A DNA stretch of 64,000 nucleotides from Chitinophaga sp. XS-30 (GCF_008086345.1 NZ_CP043006.1:4834032-4898031), one strand, 5' to 3'. Counted from the stretch's first letter, positions 9,056-18,421 are shown. Numbers and translations are program-made. The notes: a model not told the origin generated them from the sequence alone.

Positions 9056-10375
9056 ATGAAGCAACTGAATATTTGTCTGCTTATACTGGCCTGCATACTG
9101 ACACATGGCTGTGAAAAGAAAGATGGTGAAGAAGCGGCGGCCGTTCCGGTCATCAAAACCGTATGGCCGCAGGAAGGCACGCCGTCCACCATTGTAACGA
9201 TCCGCGGCAAACACTTCAGCCCTGTGCGTACGGAAAATATGGTACAATTCAATGGTGCAGCGGCCATCGTGATCGAGGCTTCGGCCGGAGAGCTGCAGGT
9301 GGTAAGCCCTGCATCCGGCAGCACCGGCCCGATCACCTTATCAGTACGTAATACGGATATAACAGGGCCGGTATTCACCTATACTGAAGCGCCGGAAGAA
9401 TACACTGTAAAGATATTTGCCGGTAACGGCACGGCCGGGTCGGTGGACGGCGCCCTCGCGGACATCCGGCTGAGAAGCCCCGAAGGCGTAGTGATGGACG
9501 CTGCCGGCAACCTGGTGATCACAGACCGGGGCAACAACCGCATCCGCAGGATCACACCCGGCGGGACCATGACCACTGTAGCCGGGGCCGATGCGGCCGG
9601 TTATGCGGACGGCGGTGCCGGCAATGCCCGGTTCAGGCTTCCCTGGCGCTCAGCCGTGGACGCAGCCGGTAATATTATTGTAGCGGACCGGGACAATCAT
9701 TGCATTCGCAGGATCACACCCGATGGCACCGTCAGCACTATTGCCGGAACCGGGACCGCGGGGTTTGCTGACGGCGATAACAATACCGCTCTCTTCAACC
9801 AGCCGCTGGATGTGGCCGTGGATGCCGCAGGCAACATTTATGTGGCGGACAACCTGAACCACCGCATCCGCAGGATCGCGCCCGATGGTACGGTGAGCAC
9901 CATTGCGGGCAACGGCACGGCGGCATTTGCGGATGGCACCGGCGCGGAAGCGCGGTTGCGCAATCCCAGCGGGATCGACATAGATGCGGAAGGAAATGTG
10001 CTGGTAGCGGACCGGCTGAACCACCGCATCCGCAGGATCACGCCCCAGGGTGTTGTGACCACCGTTGCGGGAGATGGCACGAAGGGCTTCAGCGACGGAG
10101 AAGCGCTGCTCTCCCGGTTCGCGGACCCTTACGGCATTACAACGGACAGCAAAGGCAATATCATTGTTGCCGATCTCAATAATGCAAAGATCAGGAAAAT
10201 CGATACGGACATGCGTGTCAGCACCATTGCCGGAACCAGCCAGGGCCTGGCGGACGGCGCGGGCATTACCGCGCAGTTCAGGTCTCCGGTGGATGTTTGT
10301 GTAGATGCTGCAGACAATATCTACGTGGCCGACCTTGGCAACCATTGCATCCGCAGGATATCCCTGGTCAAATAA
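9056..10375 (+). CDS. IPT/TIG and NHL-repeat lipoprotein
   Basis: A 439-residue outer-membrane lipoprotein (lipobox ILTHGCEKK). An IPT/TIG immunoglobulin-like domain (about residues 28-112) is followed by six NHL repeats of roughly 55 residues, each with a core like VDAAGNIYVADNLNHRIRRI and an intervening TVSTIAGNGTAGFADG. They should close into a six-bladed beta-propeller, a binding fold. I chose ATG 9056 because it gives a proper signal peptide 11 bases after the previous stop. Such IPT/NHL lipoproteins often occupy the SusE-like position in uptake loci, so a surface glycan-binding role is plausible but not shown. Confidence 0.88.
   Translation: MKQLNICLLILACILTHGCEKKDGEEAAAVPVIKTVWPQEGTPSTIVTIRGKHFSPVRTENMVQFNGAAAIVIEASAGELQVVSPASGSTGPITLSVRNTDITGPVFTYTEAPEEYTVKIFAGNGTAGSVDGALADIRLRSPEGVVMDAAGNLVITDRGNNRIRRITPGGTMTTVAGADAAGYADGGAGNARFRLPWRSAVDAAGNIIVADRDNHCIRRITPDGTVSTIAGTGTAGFADGDNNTALFNQPLDVAVDAAGNIYVADNLNHRIRRIAPDGTVSTIAGNGTAAFADGTGAEARLRNPSGIDIDAEGNVLVADRLNHRIRRITPQGVVTTVAGDGTKGFSDGEALLSRFADPYGITTDSKGNIIVADLNNAKIRKIDTDMRVSTIAGTSQGLADGAGITAQFRSPVDVCVDAADNIYVADLGNHCIRRISLVK
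9537..10366 (+). repeat. internal DNA repeats coding for NHL blades
   Basis: A near-identical core, CCGCATCCGCAGGATC, recurs at roughly 160-165 base intervals (about 9539, 9701, 9862, 10024 and 10347), one per propeller blade; the fifth blade has diverged. The similarity at DNA level suggests fairly recent duplication or gene conversion among blades. Confidence 0.7.
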
Positions 10376-10395
10376 ACCATGTGCTTCATCGACAA

Positions 10396-10429
10396 AGAAC
10401 CGGCATGTTGCAGACAGCATGCCGGTTTT
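10396..10429 (+). terminator. Rho-independent terminator of the first SusC/SusD operon
   Basis: A perfect 10-bp stem, AACCGGCATG (10398-10407) with CATGCCGGTT (10418-10427), 10-base loop, followed by a short T run. It sits 20 bases after the NHL gene and separates that operon from the glycosidase/glycosyltransferase pair. Confidence 0.8.
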
Positions 10430-10497
10430 CTATTGTATGGCCGATCCCTGCTGCAACGGAAAAAAAATCTATATTAGTGCCGGAGAAATGTTACCTG

Positions 10498-11841
10498 ATG
10501 GCCGGCCTTCTTATGAATAAACCGCGATTTCGAATCACCAATATCTGTTTGACTGTTTTCCTGGTCACCATCATGATGATTACCGGTTGCACCACCGTTC
10601 CTGCACCGCAGCAACACCGGAAGGTGTACATCAGTGAAGAGAACGGAAAATATGTGCTTTACCGTAATGACAGCCCTTATGTTATCAAAGGTGCGGCGGG
10701 GTTTGAGCAGCTGCAGTACCTGAGGCATGCCGGGGGAAATACCATCCGTACATGGGACACGCTGGACCTTGGCCGGATACTCGATGAAGCGCATGCCAAC
10801 AATATTGCCGTCATTGCAGGGTTTCCCATGCCATCCAGCAACTACCTCCCCTTTTATAACGATAGCGCCAGAGTAACCCATCAGTATTCCGCCTTCAGGG
10901 ATATCGTGCAACGATACAGGGCACACCCCGCCCTGCTGATGTGGTGCCTTGGGAACGAAATAGACTTTCCCTACAGCCCGCGGTTCAGGAAATTTTACAA
11001 AGCTTATAACCGCCTGCTGAAAATGGTCCATGCAGAGGACCCGGACCATCCCGTTACCACCGCATTGATCAACTTTAACCGCCGGTGCCTGTACAACATA
11101 CGCTTTAAAGTGACCGGGCTCGATCTTGTTTCCTTCAATATATTTGGTGAGCTGCCCCGCCTGCGGCACAATCTCGATAAATTTTCCTGGTTCTGGAAAG
11201 GCCCTTTCCTCGTTTCCGAATGGGGCATCAACGGTCCCTGGGAATCCGCGTCCACCGCATGGGGCGCTCCCGTGGAAAATACCAGCACCAAAAAGGCGGA
11301 ACAATACCGGCAACTGTACGAACAATTCATGCCGGTGGAGCATCCCCGCTTCCTCGGCGCCTGCATCTTTTATTGGGGCAGCAAACAGGAAGGTACGCAC
11401 ACCTGGTTCAGCCTCTTTTCGGAAGAAGGCGCGGTTTCCGGAACGGTGCAGGAGATGCAGTATCTGTGGACCGGCAAAATGCCGCCGCACAAAGCTCCGG
11501 CATTAAAATACATGCTGCTGAACGGCAAAGGAGCGATGGACAATATCATTTTCAGACCAGGTACAACACAGACGGCAGAAGTATTGCCGGACGGCATATC
11601 CGGAGATTCCCTGCATGTTCGCTGGGAAATACTGGAGGAAGACTGGTACACGAAGAACAGGTACGAGCCCAATACGCGAAAGCCTGCCGTTCCGGACAGC
11701 CTGCAGCTTTCCGCGCGGGAGCTGCAAGCGGTATTCCGTACACCGGCCAAAGAAGGGCCTTACCGGATCTTTGCCACTGTTTTTGACAACTATGGAAATT
11801 TCGCAAGCACCAACACACCTTTTTACGTAACAGGCCAATGA
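10498..11841 (+). CDS. GH2-like TIM-barrel glycosidase lipoprotein
   Basis: A 447-residue exported lipoprotein (signal MMITGCTTVP) with a glycoside hydrolase family 2-type catalytic barrel. Both expected glutamates are present: the acid/base in WCLGNEIDF (Glu154) and the nucleophile in LVSEWGINGPWE (Glu241). The early barrel strand reads IKGAAGFEQLQYLRHAGGNTIRTWD. About 110 C-terminal residues form a beta-sandwich-like tail. ATG 10498 was chosen because GGAG lies 12 bases upstream and no other start fits as well; ATG 10513 is an alternative. Its stop overlaps the next start (ATGA), so it is translationally coupled to the glycosyltransferase and probably acts on that enzyme's product in the cell envelope. 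Confidence 0.82.
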   Translation: MAGLLMNKPRFRITNICLTVFLVTIMMITGCTTVPAPQQHRKVYISEENGKYVLYRNDSPYVIKGAAGFEQLQYLRHAGGNTIRTWDTLDLGRILDEAHANNIAVIAGFPMPSSNYLPFYNDSARVTHQYSAFRDIVQRYRAHPALLMWCLGNEIDFPYSPRFRKFYKAYNRLLKMVHAEDPDHPVTTALINFNRRCLYNIRFKVTGLDLVSFNIFGELPRLRHNLDKFSWFWKGPFLVSEWGINGPWESASTAWGAPVENTSTKKAEQYRQLYEQFMPVEHPRFLGACIFYWGSKQEGTHTWFSLFSEEGAVSGTVQEMQYLWTGKMPPHKAPALKYMLLNGKGAMDNIIFRPGTTQTAEVLPDGISGDSLHVRWEILEEDWYTKNRYEPNTRKPAVPDSLQLSARELQAVFRTPAKEGPYRIFATVFDNYGNFASTNTPFYVTGQ

Positions 11842-14800
11842 TCAAAAAAACGGCACCTATCACCCCGCCTTCGCGGAAAGAGCGCCTCACATTGCGGCTG
11901 ATGATCCTTCTGGGCGTTTGCAGCATCATATACCTGCTGTACCGCCTGTTTGACAAGGGCCAGATCGGCTATGCCCCGTTCTATTGGATACTGATGGCGT
12001 GCCTTGTTTTCAATTGCCTGCGGATACTGCACGAATGGTATCATTATTTCTCGATCTCGGTCCCCTCCACACCCGAGCTCCGGTATCCGTTTACGGTAGA
12101 TGTACTCACAACATTTTGCCCGGGTGAACCGTATTCCATGATCGAGGAAACGCTGACAGCTATTCAGGCGATCCGTTACCCGCATACGACATATCTCTGC
12201 GACGAAGCCAATGACCCTTACCTGATCGAAGTCTGCCGGCGCCTGGGTGTAACGCATGTCACCCGCTATACCCATGAAAATGCCAAGGCTGGAAATATCA
12301 ATAATGCATTACGGCAGGCTAAAGGCGAGCTTTGCGTGGTCATGGACCCGGACCATGTTCCTGCTCCGGATTTCCTGGATGCCATTGTACCGCACTTCAA
12401 TGATCCGGAAACCGGTTTTGTGCAGATCGTACAGGCCTACAGCAACCTGGGCGACAGCCTCGTAGCCAAAGGGGCGGCGCAGCAAACATTTCAATTCTAC
12501 GGCCCTATCATGGCCACCATGAATAGTTACGGCACAGTGCTGGCCATCGGCGCCAACTGCACTTTCCGGAGAGCGGCGCTTGACTCCATCGGCGGGCATG
12601 CAGCCGGCCTCGCGGAAGATATGCACACCGCCATGCAATTACATGCCAAAGGCTGGAAATCAGTTTACGTACCTGCCGTACTTACAAGGGGGCTGGTGCC
12701 TTCTACCCTCTCGGCATATTATACGCAACAACTGAAATGGGCCCGCGGCACGCTGGAACTCCTGGTCACCTCCTATCCACGGCTATTCCGGCATTTTACA
12801 TGGAGACAGCGGATACATTACGGCACTATCCCCTTGCTGTATTTTTCCGGCATCGTTTTCCTGATCAATTTCCTGATCCCTGTGCTTTCACTGCTGACAG
12901 GGCGGATACCTTTCCAGGTGGACATGATCGATTTTGCACTGTTTGGCCTCCCAGCCGTGGCTTCCATTGTACTGATCCGCCACTATGTACAAAGATGGGT
13001 GATGGAAGAGACGGAAAGAGGGTTCCACGTCGTCGGTGGCCTGCTCTTCATCGGCACCTGGTGGATCTATATCCTCGGTGTTGTTTATACCCTGATCCGC
13101 AAAAAGGTGCCCTACATCCCCACGCCCAAAGACGACAGCGAGCCGGATAACTGGCAACTCAACATACCAAATATCCTGGTACTGCTGATATCTCTGGGCG
13201 CCATCATTTATGGATTGTGGTACGATATGAACCCCTATTCCCTTGTGATGGCGGGCATTGCAGGCATCAACTGCCTGATCATGGCATTCAACATCCTGGC
13301 CAGCCTGAGGGTCTACCGGCTGTCGGCACAATTCAGCTGGGTAAGAACAGTGCTTGTTTATCCCCTGCTGCTGAAGAAACAATTCTGGCTGTTCAGGCAC
13401 CTGCATCTGTACACAGGCTTCAGAAAGCTGGGGCTTTCCCTCCTGCTGCTATCTGTCCTGATCACCTGGTACGCTACGGGAACCAGCACTGAGCCGGCGG
13501 CAGAAAACACGCCGGCATACCGACAAGGTGCATTCTATACCGGAATATATAGTCCCGGTGAAACCGACGGCCTTACCTCTACCGCCAGGATCAAAGATTA
13601 TCAGCAACGGTACAATGCCCGTTTTGACATCATATCCCTGTACATCCCCTGGGGCGATGCTCCCGGTTGTTACCCGCAGGATTCTTTGCTGCAGCGGATC
13701 TACAGCAGCGGCGCCATGCCGATGATCACCTGGGAACCCTGGGCGGCACTGTTCAACCGCACAACCGCCAACAAGGAACTGGCCGGAGAACAACGGATAT
13801 TTTCCTATATCCATTCCGGTTTTTTTGATGACTATCTGCATCAATTTGCCAACCGGATAAAAGCACTGAACCGCCCTGTGTTCTTACGCTTTGCGCATGA
13901 AGCGGACAATCCGGCATATCCCTGGTCCGCGACCGGCAACAATACGCCCGACGCATTCAAAGCAGCCTGGAAATATGTATGGCACTTTTTTGCACAGGAA
14001 GGGGTTGACAATGTTATATGGGTATGGAACCCCTGGCGCCCCGGTGCCGCAGCGGATTACTTTCCCGGGGAGACGTACGTGGACTGGATCGGCGTCACCT
14101 GCCTGAATTATGGTCAGCATAATGAAAATGAAACCTCTTATTCCTTCCGGGAGCTTTATACCCCTTTCCACCAGCAACCTGTTTTTCGTTCAGGCCTTCC
14201 CGTAATGATAGCAGAGATGGGCTCCCTTGCGGCCGAAGGCAGGCAGACGCAATGGCTGGATGAAGCATTCCGTTCGGTCTCCGGCAACTTCCCGGAGATC
14301 AGGGCCGTCGTGCTTTTTGACAGTGACAGGGATAAAAATATCCTGCGGCCGGTGGAAGGGAATGTGCTGGACTGGAGCCTTCAGCAACCGGAACAGGTAT
14401 TTGCCGCACAACAAAAACAGGTCCCAGTCACTAACAAGCAATTCACATCCGGTATCCGCATCCCCAACAATCCAACCACCCAAACCCGGCGCCTGACGTT
14501 CCCGGATACCATCAGGGGATTGAACTATCACAAGGGAGAAAACTGGTTCAGGAACCTGCATGCGCTGACCAGGCGGAGGATCGCCAAAGACCTTCGGGGC
14601 ATGAAAGCCCTGGGAGCGAATACGATCCGCAGGTACGGACCCGGGGTATATGACAGAAGCATCCTGCGGGAGGCGAAAGACCTGCACATCAATGTTCACT
14701 ACGGATTCTGGATACCGGAAATAGCCGATATGCACAACACCGCCGAAACACTGGCAAAACTGGAGGAATCGATCATTCAGCAGGTAAAGGAACTGAAACA

Positions 14801-15629
14801 TGACAGCACCATCAAAGCCTGGAATATCGGCAATAATCCCTGGCAGCAACTGGCCAAACGTTACTATAAACCAGGCCTGCAGGCCCACCAGCAACATTGC
14901 CTGGCATGGCTGCAGCAACTCACGGCCAGGATCAGGACAATAGACCCCGGCAGGCTGCTGACCCTTGATGTATATCTCACGGAAGATATCGCCGGCACGC
15001 TGCACACATTGCATCAGGCCTTGCCGGAGGCGGATGCTTTCGGCGTGGTGATCGACAGGGATTCATCCGGTCTCGCTACCCTCCGGAATGTAAATATTCC
15101 GCACTATCTGAGCCAGGTATCCGCGGATATCTATGCCAGCCTGCCGGACAAGGCCCCGTCCGCTTTCATGGTGTCGTGGCAGGACCAGGAAACGCGCGAT
15201 TTCGTTACGTTCGACGGGCTGCTGGACCATTGGGGAAGGTACAAGCCGGCTTATTATCAGCTGGCCGTATCCTGGCAAAAAACACTACCATCACCAGCCC
15301 TGCCTGACATCCGTATCCTTCGCCCGGCCAAAGTGACTTACCCGGGCAGCCGGCTGACCTACCATGCCCTGATCTTTGACCAGGGCGAATGGCAGCTACC
15401 CGCATCCACCGGAAAAGACCTTCAGTTTGAGTGGCACCTCGTTAAAACAGACCGTTACGGCAATCCCATATTCCTTGAAAAACTCGGGACAGGCCCATCC
15501 CTTACCGTCAGCATCCCCGAAAACCCCGATCATTACCGGCTGTACCTGCAGGCGGTCAGCGGCATGCGGGTAAAAACGGTGCAGTCTACCCTGAATACGC
15601 CGCTCAGCTGGTATGCAGGAAACGAGTGA
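11838..15629 (+). CDS. cellulose-synthase-like GT2 fused to GH26-like and degenerate GH2-like domains
   Basis: A 1263-residue fusion. Residues 1-60 hold two membrane segments; about 85-320 form a family 2 glycosyltransferase with D170-P-D172, the E260-D261 pair of the TED-type motif, and Q297-x-x-K300-W301 in place of QxxRW, so it should be a processive polysaccharide synthase. Five to six membrane segments follow to about residue 550, with a BcsA-like VPYIPTPKD. From about 560 to 860 lies a GH26-like barrel with paired glutamates (RFAHEAD, Glu688; IAEMGS, Glu793). From about 885 to 1150 lies a GH2-like barrel related to the preceding lipoprotein, but GNE is GNN (Asn999-Asn1000) and the nucleophile site reads VSWQDQ, so it looks catalytically dead and may bind glycan. 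Both hydrolase domains should be periplasmic. Confidence 0.85.
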   Translation: MIKKTAPITPPSRKERLTLRLMILLGVCSIIYLLYRLFDKGQIGYAPFYWILMACLVFNCLRILHEWYHYFSISVPSTPELRYPFTVDVLTTFCPGEPYSMIEETLTAIQAIRYPHTTYLCDEANDPYLIEVCRRLGVTHVTRYTHENAKAGNINNALRQAKGELCVVMDPDHVPAPDFLDAIVPHFNDPETGFVQIVQAYSNLGDSLVAKGAAQQTFQFYGPIMATMNSYGTVLAIGANCTFRRAALDSIGGHAAGLAEDMHTAMQLHAKGWKSVYVPAVLTRGLVPSTLSAYYTQQLKWARGTLELLVTSYPRLFRHFTWRQRIHYGTIPLLYFSGIVFLINFLIPVLSLLTGRIPFQVDMIDFALFGLPAVASIVLIRHYVQRWVMEETERGFHVVGGLLFIGTWWIYILGVVYTLIRKKVPYIPTPKDDSEPDNWQLNIPNILVLLISLGAIIYGLWYDMNPYSLVMAGIAGINCLIMAFNILASLRVYRLSAQFSWVRTVLVYPLLLKKQFWLFRHLHLYTGFRKLGLSLLLLSVLITWYATGTSTEPAAENTPAYRQGAFYTGIYSPGETDGLTSTARIKDYQQRYNARFDIISLYIPWGDAPGCYPQDSLLQRIYSSGAMPMITWEPWAALFNRTTANKELAGEQRIFSYIHSGFFDDYLHQFANRIKALNRPVFLRFAHEADNPAYPWSATGNNTPDAFKAAWKYVWHFFAQEGVDNVIWVWNPWRPGAAADYFPGETYVDWIGVTCLNYGQHNENETSYSFRELYTPFHQQPVFRSGLPVMIAEMGSLAAEGRQTQWLDEAFRSVSGNFPEIRAVVLFDSDRDKNILRPVEGNVLDWSLQQPEQVFAAQQKQVPVTNKQFTSGIRIPNNPTTQTRRLTFPDTIRGLNYHKGENWFRNLHALTRRRIAKDLRGMKALGANTIRRYGPGVYDRSILREAKDLHINVHYGFWIPEIADMHNTAETLAKLEESIIQQVKELKHDSTIKAWNIGNNPWQQLAKRYYKPGLQAHQQHCLAWLQQLTARIRTIDPGRLLTLDVYLTEDIAGTLHTLHQALPEADAFGVVIDRDSSGLATLRNVNIPHYLSQVSADIYASLPDKAPSAFMVSWQDQETRDFVTFDGLLDHWGRYKPAYYQLAVSWQKTLPSPALPDIRILRPAKVTYPGSRLTYHALIFDQGEWQLPASTGKDLQFEWHLVKTDRYGNPIFLEKLGTGPSLTVSIPENPDHYRLYLQAVSGMRVKTVQSTLNTPLSWYAGNE

Positions 15630-15641
15630 CCTGCAATTTCC

Positions 15642-17240
15642 CTACCGCATAAAATTATAATTCAGCGATATGAACCAGGACACCACGCCCCGATTGCTCA
15701 TATCGTTCTTCAGCTCCGCATCATCCTTTACCAGGTCGCCTACCTTCAGGTCCGTCAGGTCTTTCCGGTAACCCAATATGCCGCCGCCGCTGAACGAGAA
15801 CCGGTTGCTGATCGCGAGGCCGCCGCCGAAGGGTACGAGGAAATCATTCACACCGGTAGACAGACCTACCTGCAGGAAAGGATAAAACCAGTCACTGCGC
15901 GTTTTGAACAGCATGTTCAGGAATACCGCAGGCCGTACCCGCACATGCGTAGCGCCGGTTTCCGCCACCCGCCTGATGCCTTCCTCTTCTGCTATCGCGT
16001 AATTGGGATAACTGAAGCCGGTGTAAAATGCGCCGGTGGATACAAACGGCACGATGGCCTGATCCTTGGCTATGGTGAATTCACAGGTATGATGGGATTT
16101 TTCTACTTCATTGCCTTCGATATCCAGTTCCCTTATTTCATACACGAAATTGCGGATGGTCTGCGTTTTCCAGTCGAAGGACGGTGCATTTTCCAGGCGG
16201 TAGCCTTTCTTGTCGGTCATGAAATCCCCGGTGAATTTTTTCAGCCGTGTCACCAGCTGATCGTATTTCGTCAGCACTTCCTTCTGCGGATCTGCCTTGC
16301 CGGCGAAATTCATTCCGAGCCAGTATGCGGCAGATGAAGAATAGCGGCTGAATGATTCCTTCTCATCCTCCCTTATAAGCGGCCTTATCTTCGCATTAAA
16401 ATCGTCCGTCAGCAATTGCTGCAAGTGTTTCAAGGCCCCTTCGGCATCCTTGCGGGACTGCTGCAGCGCCTGCAGAACGGCATCTGCATCGCCCAGTTTG
16501 CTGCTGAACAGGTCCACGTCCGCCGGGCAGTCGAACAACATCTGCTTCTCGCCGGTGACCCAGCTGTTGAAGACTTTCTTCTCCGTTCCGCTATTGAGAG
16601 AAATGGATATTTCGCGGAACAGATAGTCTTCGGTCTTTTTTGTTTGGAGGTTGATGTCCTTTACCAGGGCGTTGAACAGGTTGAAACTGGCGACATCCGA
16701 CTGCAACAGGTCATAGTCCACCTTGCCTGTAAATTCCTCCGCCCATTGAAAGAGCAGGATCGTTGCCTCGAACTGTTCCAGGTCATCCAGCGAAACCCTC
16801 CTTTTCTCCTCCTTTGTGGCCTTTGCAAAGGCCATTAACTTCATTCCCTCCTGTAGCTGCGGCGCTACCGTCGCTCCGGCCAGCGCCTCTCCTTCCGGCA
16901 GATTGGAGAGGAACTGCGACAATGCCTGGTACACCGGGTCTTCCACATCCGTAAAACTGGATTTGGTCACATATTTCAGCGGGTTGTAAAACCGTATGTG
17001 AAAACCGACGGTATTCCCGTGATTGTTCCGGGCATTGTACAAGGTACTTTTCCTTACACTTCGCCACAATGCGGTATCATTGTCCACCACATACTGAAAT
17101 TCATCCGTCGCGTCGTTCCAGCGGAGCAGGAGGTTGTCCTTTACCACGGTGCCATGCAGGCGCCGCAGCGTTTCATCGTCCTGCGCGATAGCCTGACTGC
17201 TTATAATGGCCAGCAGCAGGACCGGTAACATGTGTTTCAT
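15642..17240 (-). CDS. hypothetical exported protein with possible C-terminal beta-barrel
   Basis: A 532-residue protein with a clean signal peptide (MLPVLLLAIISSQAIAQ). The body is hydrophilic and partly helical (many Lys, Glu and Asp), then the last 130 or so residues have alternating aromatic strands (FVSTGAFYTGFSYPNY, YPFLQVGLSTGVNDFL, FSFSGGGILGYRKD) and end in SWFISLNYNFMR, as in small outer-membrane barrels. I do not recognise the family. I took ATG 17240 because the longer frame would prepend 49 residues with no signal character. It follows, in the same direction, a small two-segment membrane protein, probably as one transcript, and converges with the glycosyltransferase with only 12 bases between stops. 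Confidence 0.75.
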   Translation of the reverse strand: MKHMLPVLLLAIISSQAIAQDDETLRRLHGTVVKDNLLLRWNDATDEFQYVVDNDTALWRSVRKSTLYNARNNHGNTVGFHIRFYNPLKYVTKSSFTDVEDPVYQALSQFLSNLPEGEALAGATVAPQLQEGMKLMAFAKATKEEKRRVSLDDLEQFEATILLFQWAEEFTGKVDYDLLQSDVASFNLFNALVKDINLQTKKTEDYLFREISISLNSGTEKKVFNSWVTGEKQMLFDCPADVDLFSSKLGDADAVLQALQQSRKDAEGALKHLQQLLTDDFNAKIRPLIREDEKESFSRYSSSAAYWLGMNFAGKADPQKEVLTKYDQLVTRLKKFTGDFMTDKKGYRLENAPSFDWKTQTIRNFVYEIRELDIEGNEVEKSHHTCEFTIAKDQAIVPFVSTGAFYTGFSYPNYAIAEEEGIRRVAETGATHVRVRPAVFLNMLFKTRSDWFYPFLQVGLSTGVNDFLVPFGGGLAISNRFSFSGGGILGYRKDLTDLKVGDLVKDDAELKNDMSNRGVVSWFISLNYNFMR

Positions 17241-17274
17241 AAGAGAAGATTTAGGGAATGAAGAATACAGCGGA

Positions 17275-17601
17275 TCATTCGGCCCGCTGCGGAGCGGGCG
17301 CAAGCAGACCGGCCAGTGCGCCAATGGCCCCGGACCCGATGGCGGTGAAAATGGTCGGCAACTTGCCATCTCCATCGACACTGTCATTGAGCATCAGCAC
17401 AACGACGCCAAGAATGATCAGGAGGATCGCCGCTCCAAGGGCGGACACCACCAACCGGTAGACCCATACATCATTACGGGGGTTCTTTGGTTCAAACTGC
17501 TGAACAGCTTTTAAAGGATCTTCCTTAAATTCGTTCTGGAGCTCGGAGTTTTTTTCCAACTCTTCCTTGAATTGCTTGAAGGTTTGCATTTCTTTGTTCA
17601 T
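17275..17601 (-). CDS. small membrane protein with two transmembrane segments
   Basis: A 108-residue protein. The N-terminal half is a charged helix (KQFKEELEKNSELQNEFKED), followed by one membrane segment (VVSALGAAILLIILGVVVLM), a short Asp-rich loop and a second, Gly/Ala-rich segment (FTAIGSGAIGALAGLLAP). ATG 17601 and ATG 17589 (MQTFKQF) are both possible starts. It lies just upstream of the exported protein on the same strand, 34 bases away, so the two are likely co-transcribed. No function is recognised. Confidence 0.72.
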   Translation of the reverse strand: MNKEMQTFKQFKEELEKNSELQNEFKEDPLKAVQQFEPKNPRNDVWVYRLVVSALGAAILLIILGVVVLMLNDSVDGDGKLPTIFTAIGSGAIGALAGLLAPAPQRAE

Positions 17602-17842
17602 AGTGGGAGATTTTTATGTCTCAAAGCTACCTTACCCGTGAAAGGCCGTCAACGGGGAAAACACGGTATTAAAGGGGGGTGTTTTCCACGGTGCACTGAG
17701 CGAAGTTCCCGTTTCTGCCCGTTTTAGATTAAGTTTACATACTGATTATCAATCAAATGAATAAATCCCAGGCATTATCCCTTTTCCCGGTTCAAAACTC
17801 CGGCCTAAATTGATCCCATCATTAAACCTCAATCACTTCATC

Positions 17843-18421
17843 ATGAAAACAACACACCTTTTTGCAGGCGCCTTTTTATCCCTTGGCGTACTCTTTTTAA
17901 CCAGCTGCCGCAACTGTCCTGATAGCGGTGGTCAGAAGGCTTTGCAGGACTCATTGAGTTCCTACCGGGCGGCATTTTTGCAGGATGAGGCATTCGCGAA
18001 GATGTTCGAAGGAGCGGATGACGATGGGCAGGAAGTGCGGCTATCAGAAGCCAGGCAATGCATCGCCCTTTACGAGGAAGAAATGAAAAAACGCGGGATA
18101 CTGCATAAAGACTCCAGCTTCAGCCCGCCCATTGTTATCAACAACAGGATGGACATTACCTATGCCGTCAAATTCAACGGCTTCAAATTCAAGGAGTGGA
18201 TGCTGCGCCGGTATTATGGCAGAACCGGAGAGGTCCATTTCAAACTGGCTTTCGGTATTTACACGCCTGCATTCCTGAGCACTTATTTCCCAAATAGTCC
18301 CACTGCCAGGGGAAGCAGGTTGAACAGGATCACAGCTTTTGTCATTCCTTATTCCACAGATTCCACCCAATCGCTGAGAGACGACGAATTTGCCTATAAC
18401 CTCGGCGGATTAGAACCCTGA
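17843..18421 (+). CDS. hypothetical lipoprotein
   Basis: A 192-residue lipoprotein with a clear signal and lipobox (LGVLFLTSCRNCPDSG). The mature part begins with a helical region and then carries two aromatic-rich strands (ITYAVKFNGFKFKEWMLRRY, HFKLAFGIYTPAFLSTYF). The start at 17843 gives the signal peptide; the longer frame from 17810 only adds residues before it. It stands 3 bases before a membrane protein and a histidine kinase/regulator pair, so it may belong to the same sensory unit as a periplasmic or outer-membrane component. The family is not recognised. Confidence 0.72.
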   Translation: MKTTHLFAGAFLSLGVLFLTSCRNCPDSGGQKALQDSLSSYRAAFLQDEAFAKMFEGADDDGQEVRLSEARQCIALYEEEMKKRGILHKDSSFSPPIVINNRMDITYAVKFNGFKFKEWMLRRYYGRTGEVHFKLAFGIYTPAFLSTYFPNSPTARGSRLNRITAFVIPYSTDSTQSLRDDEFAYNLGGLEP

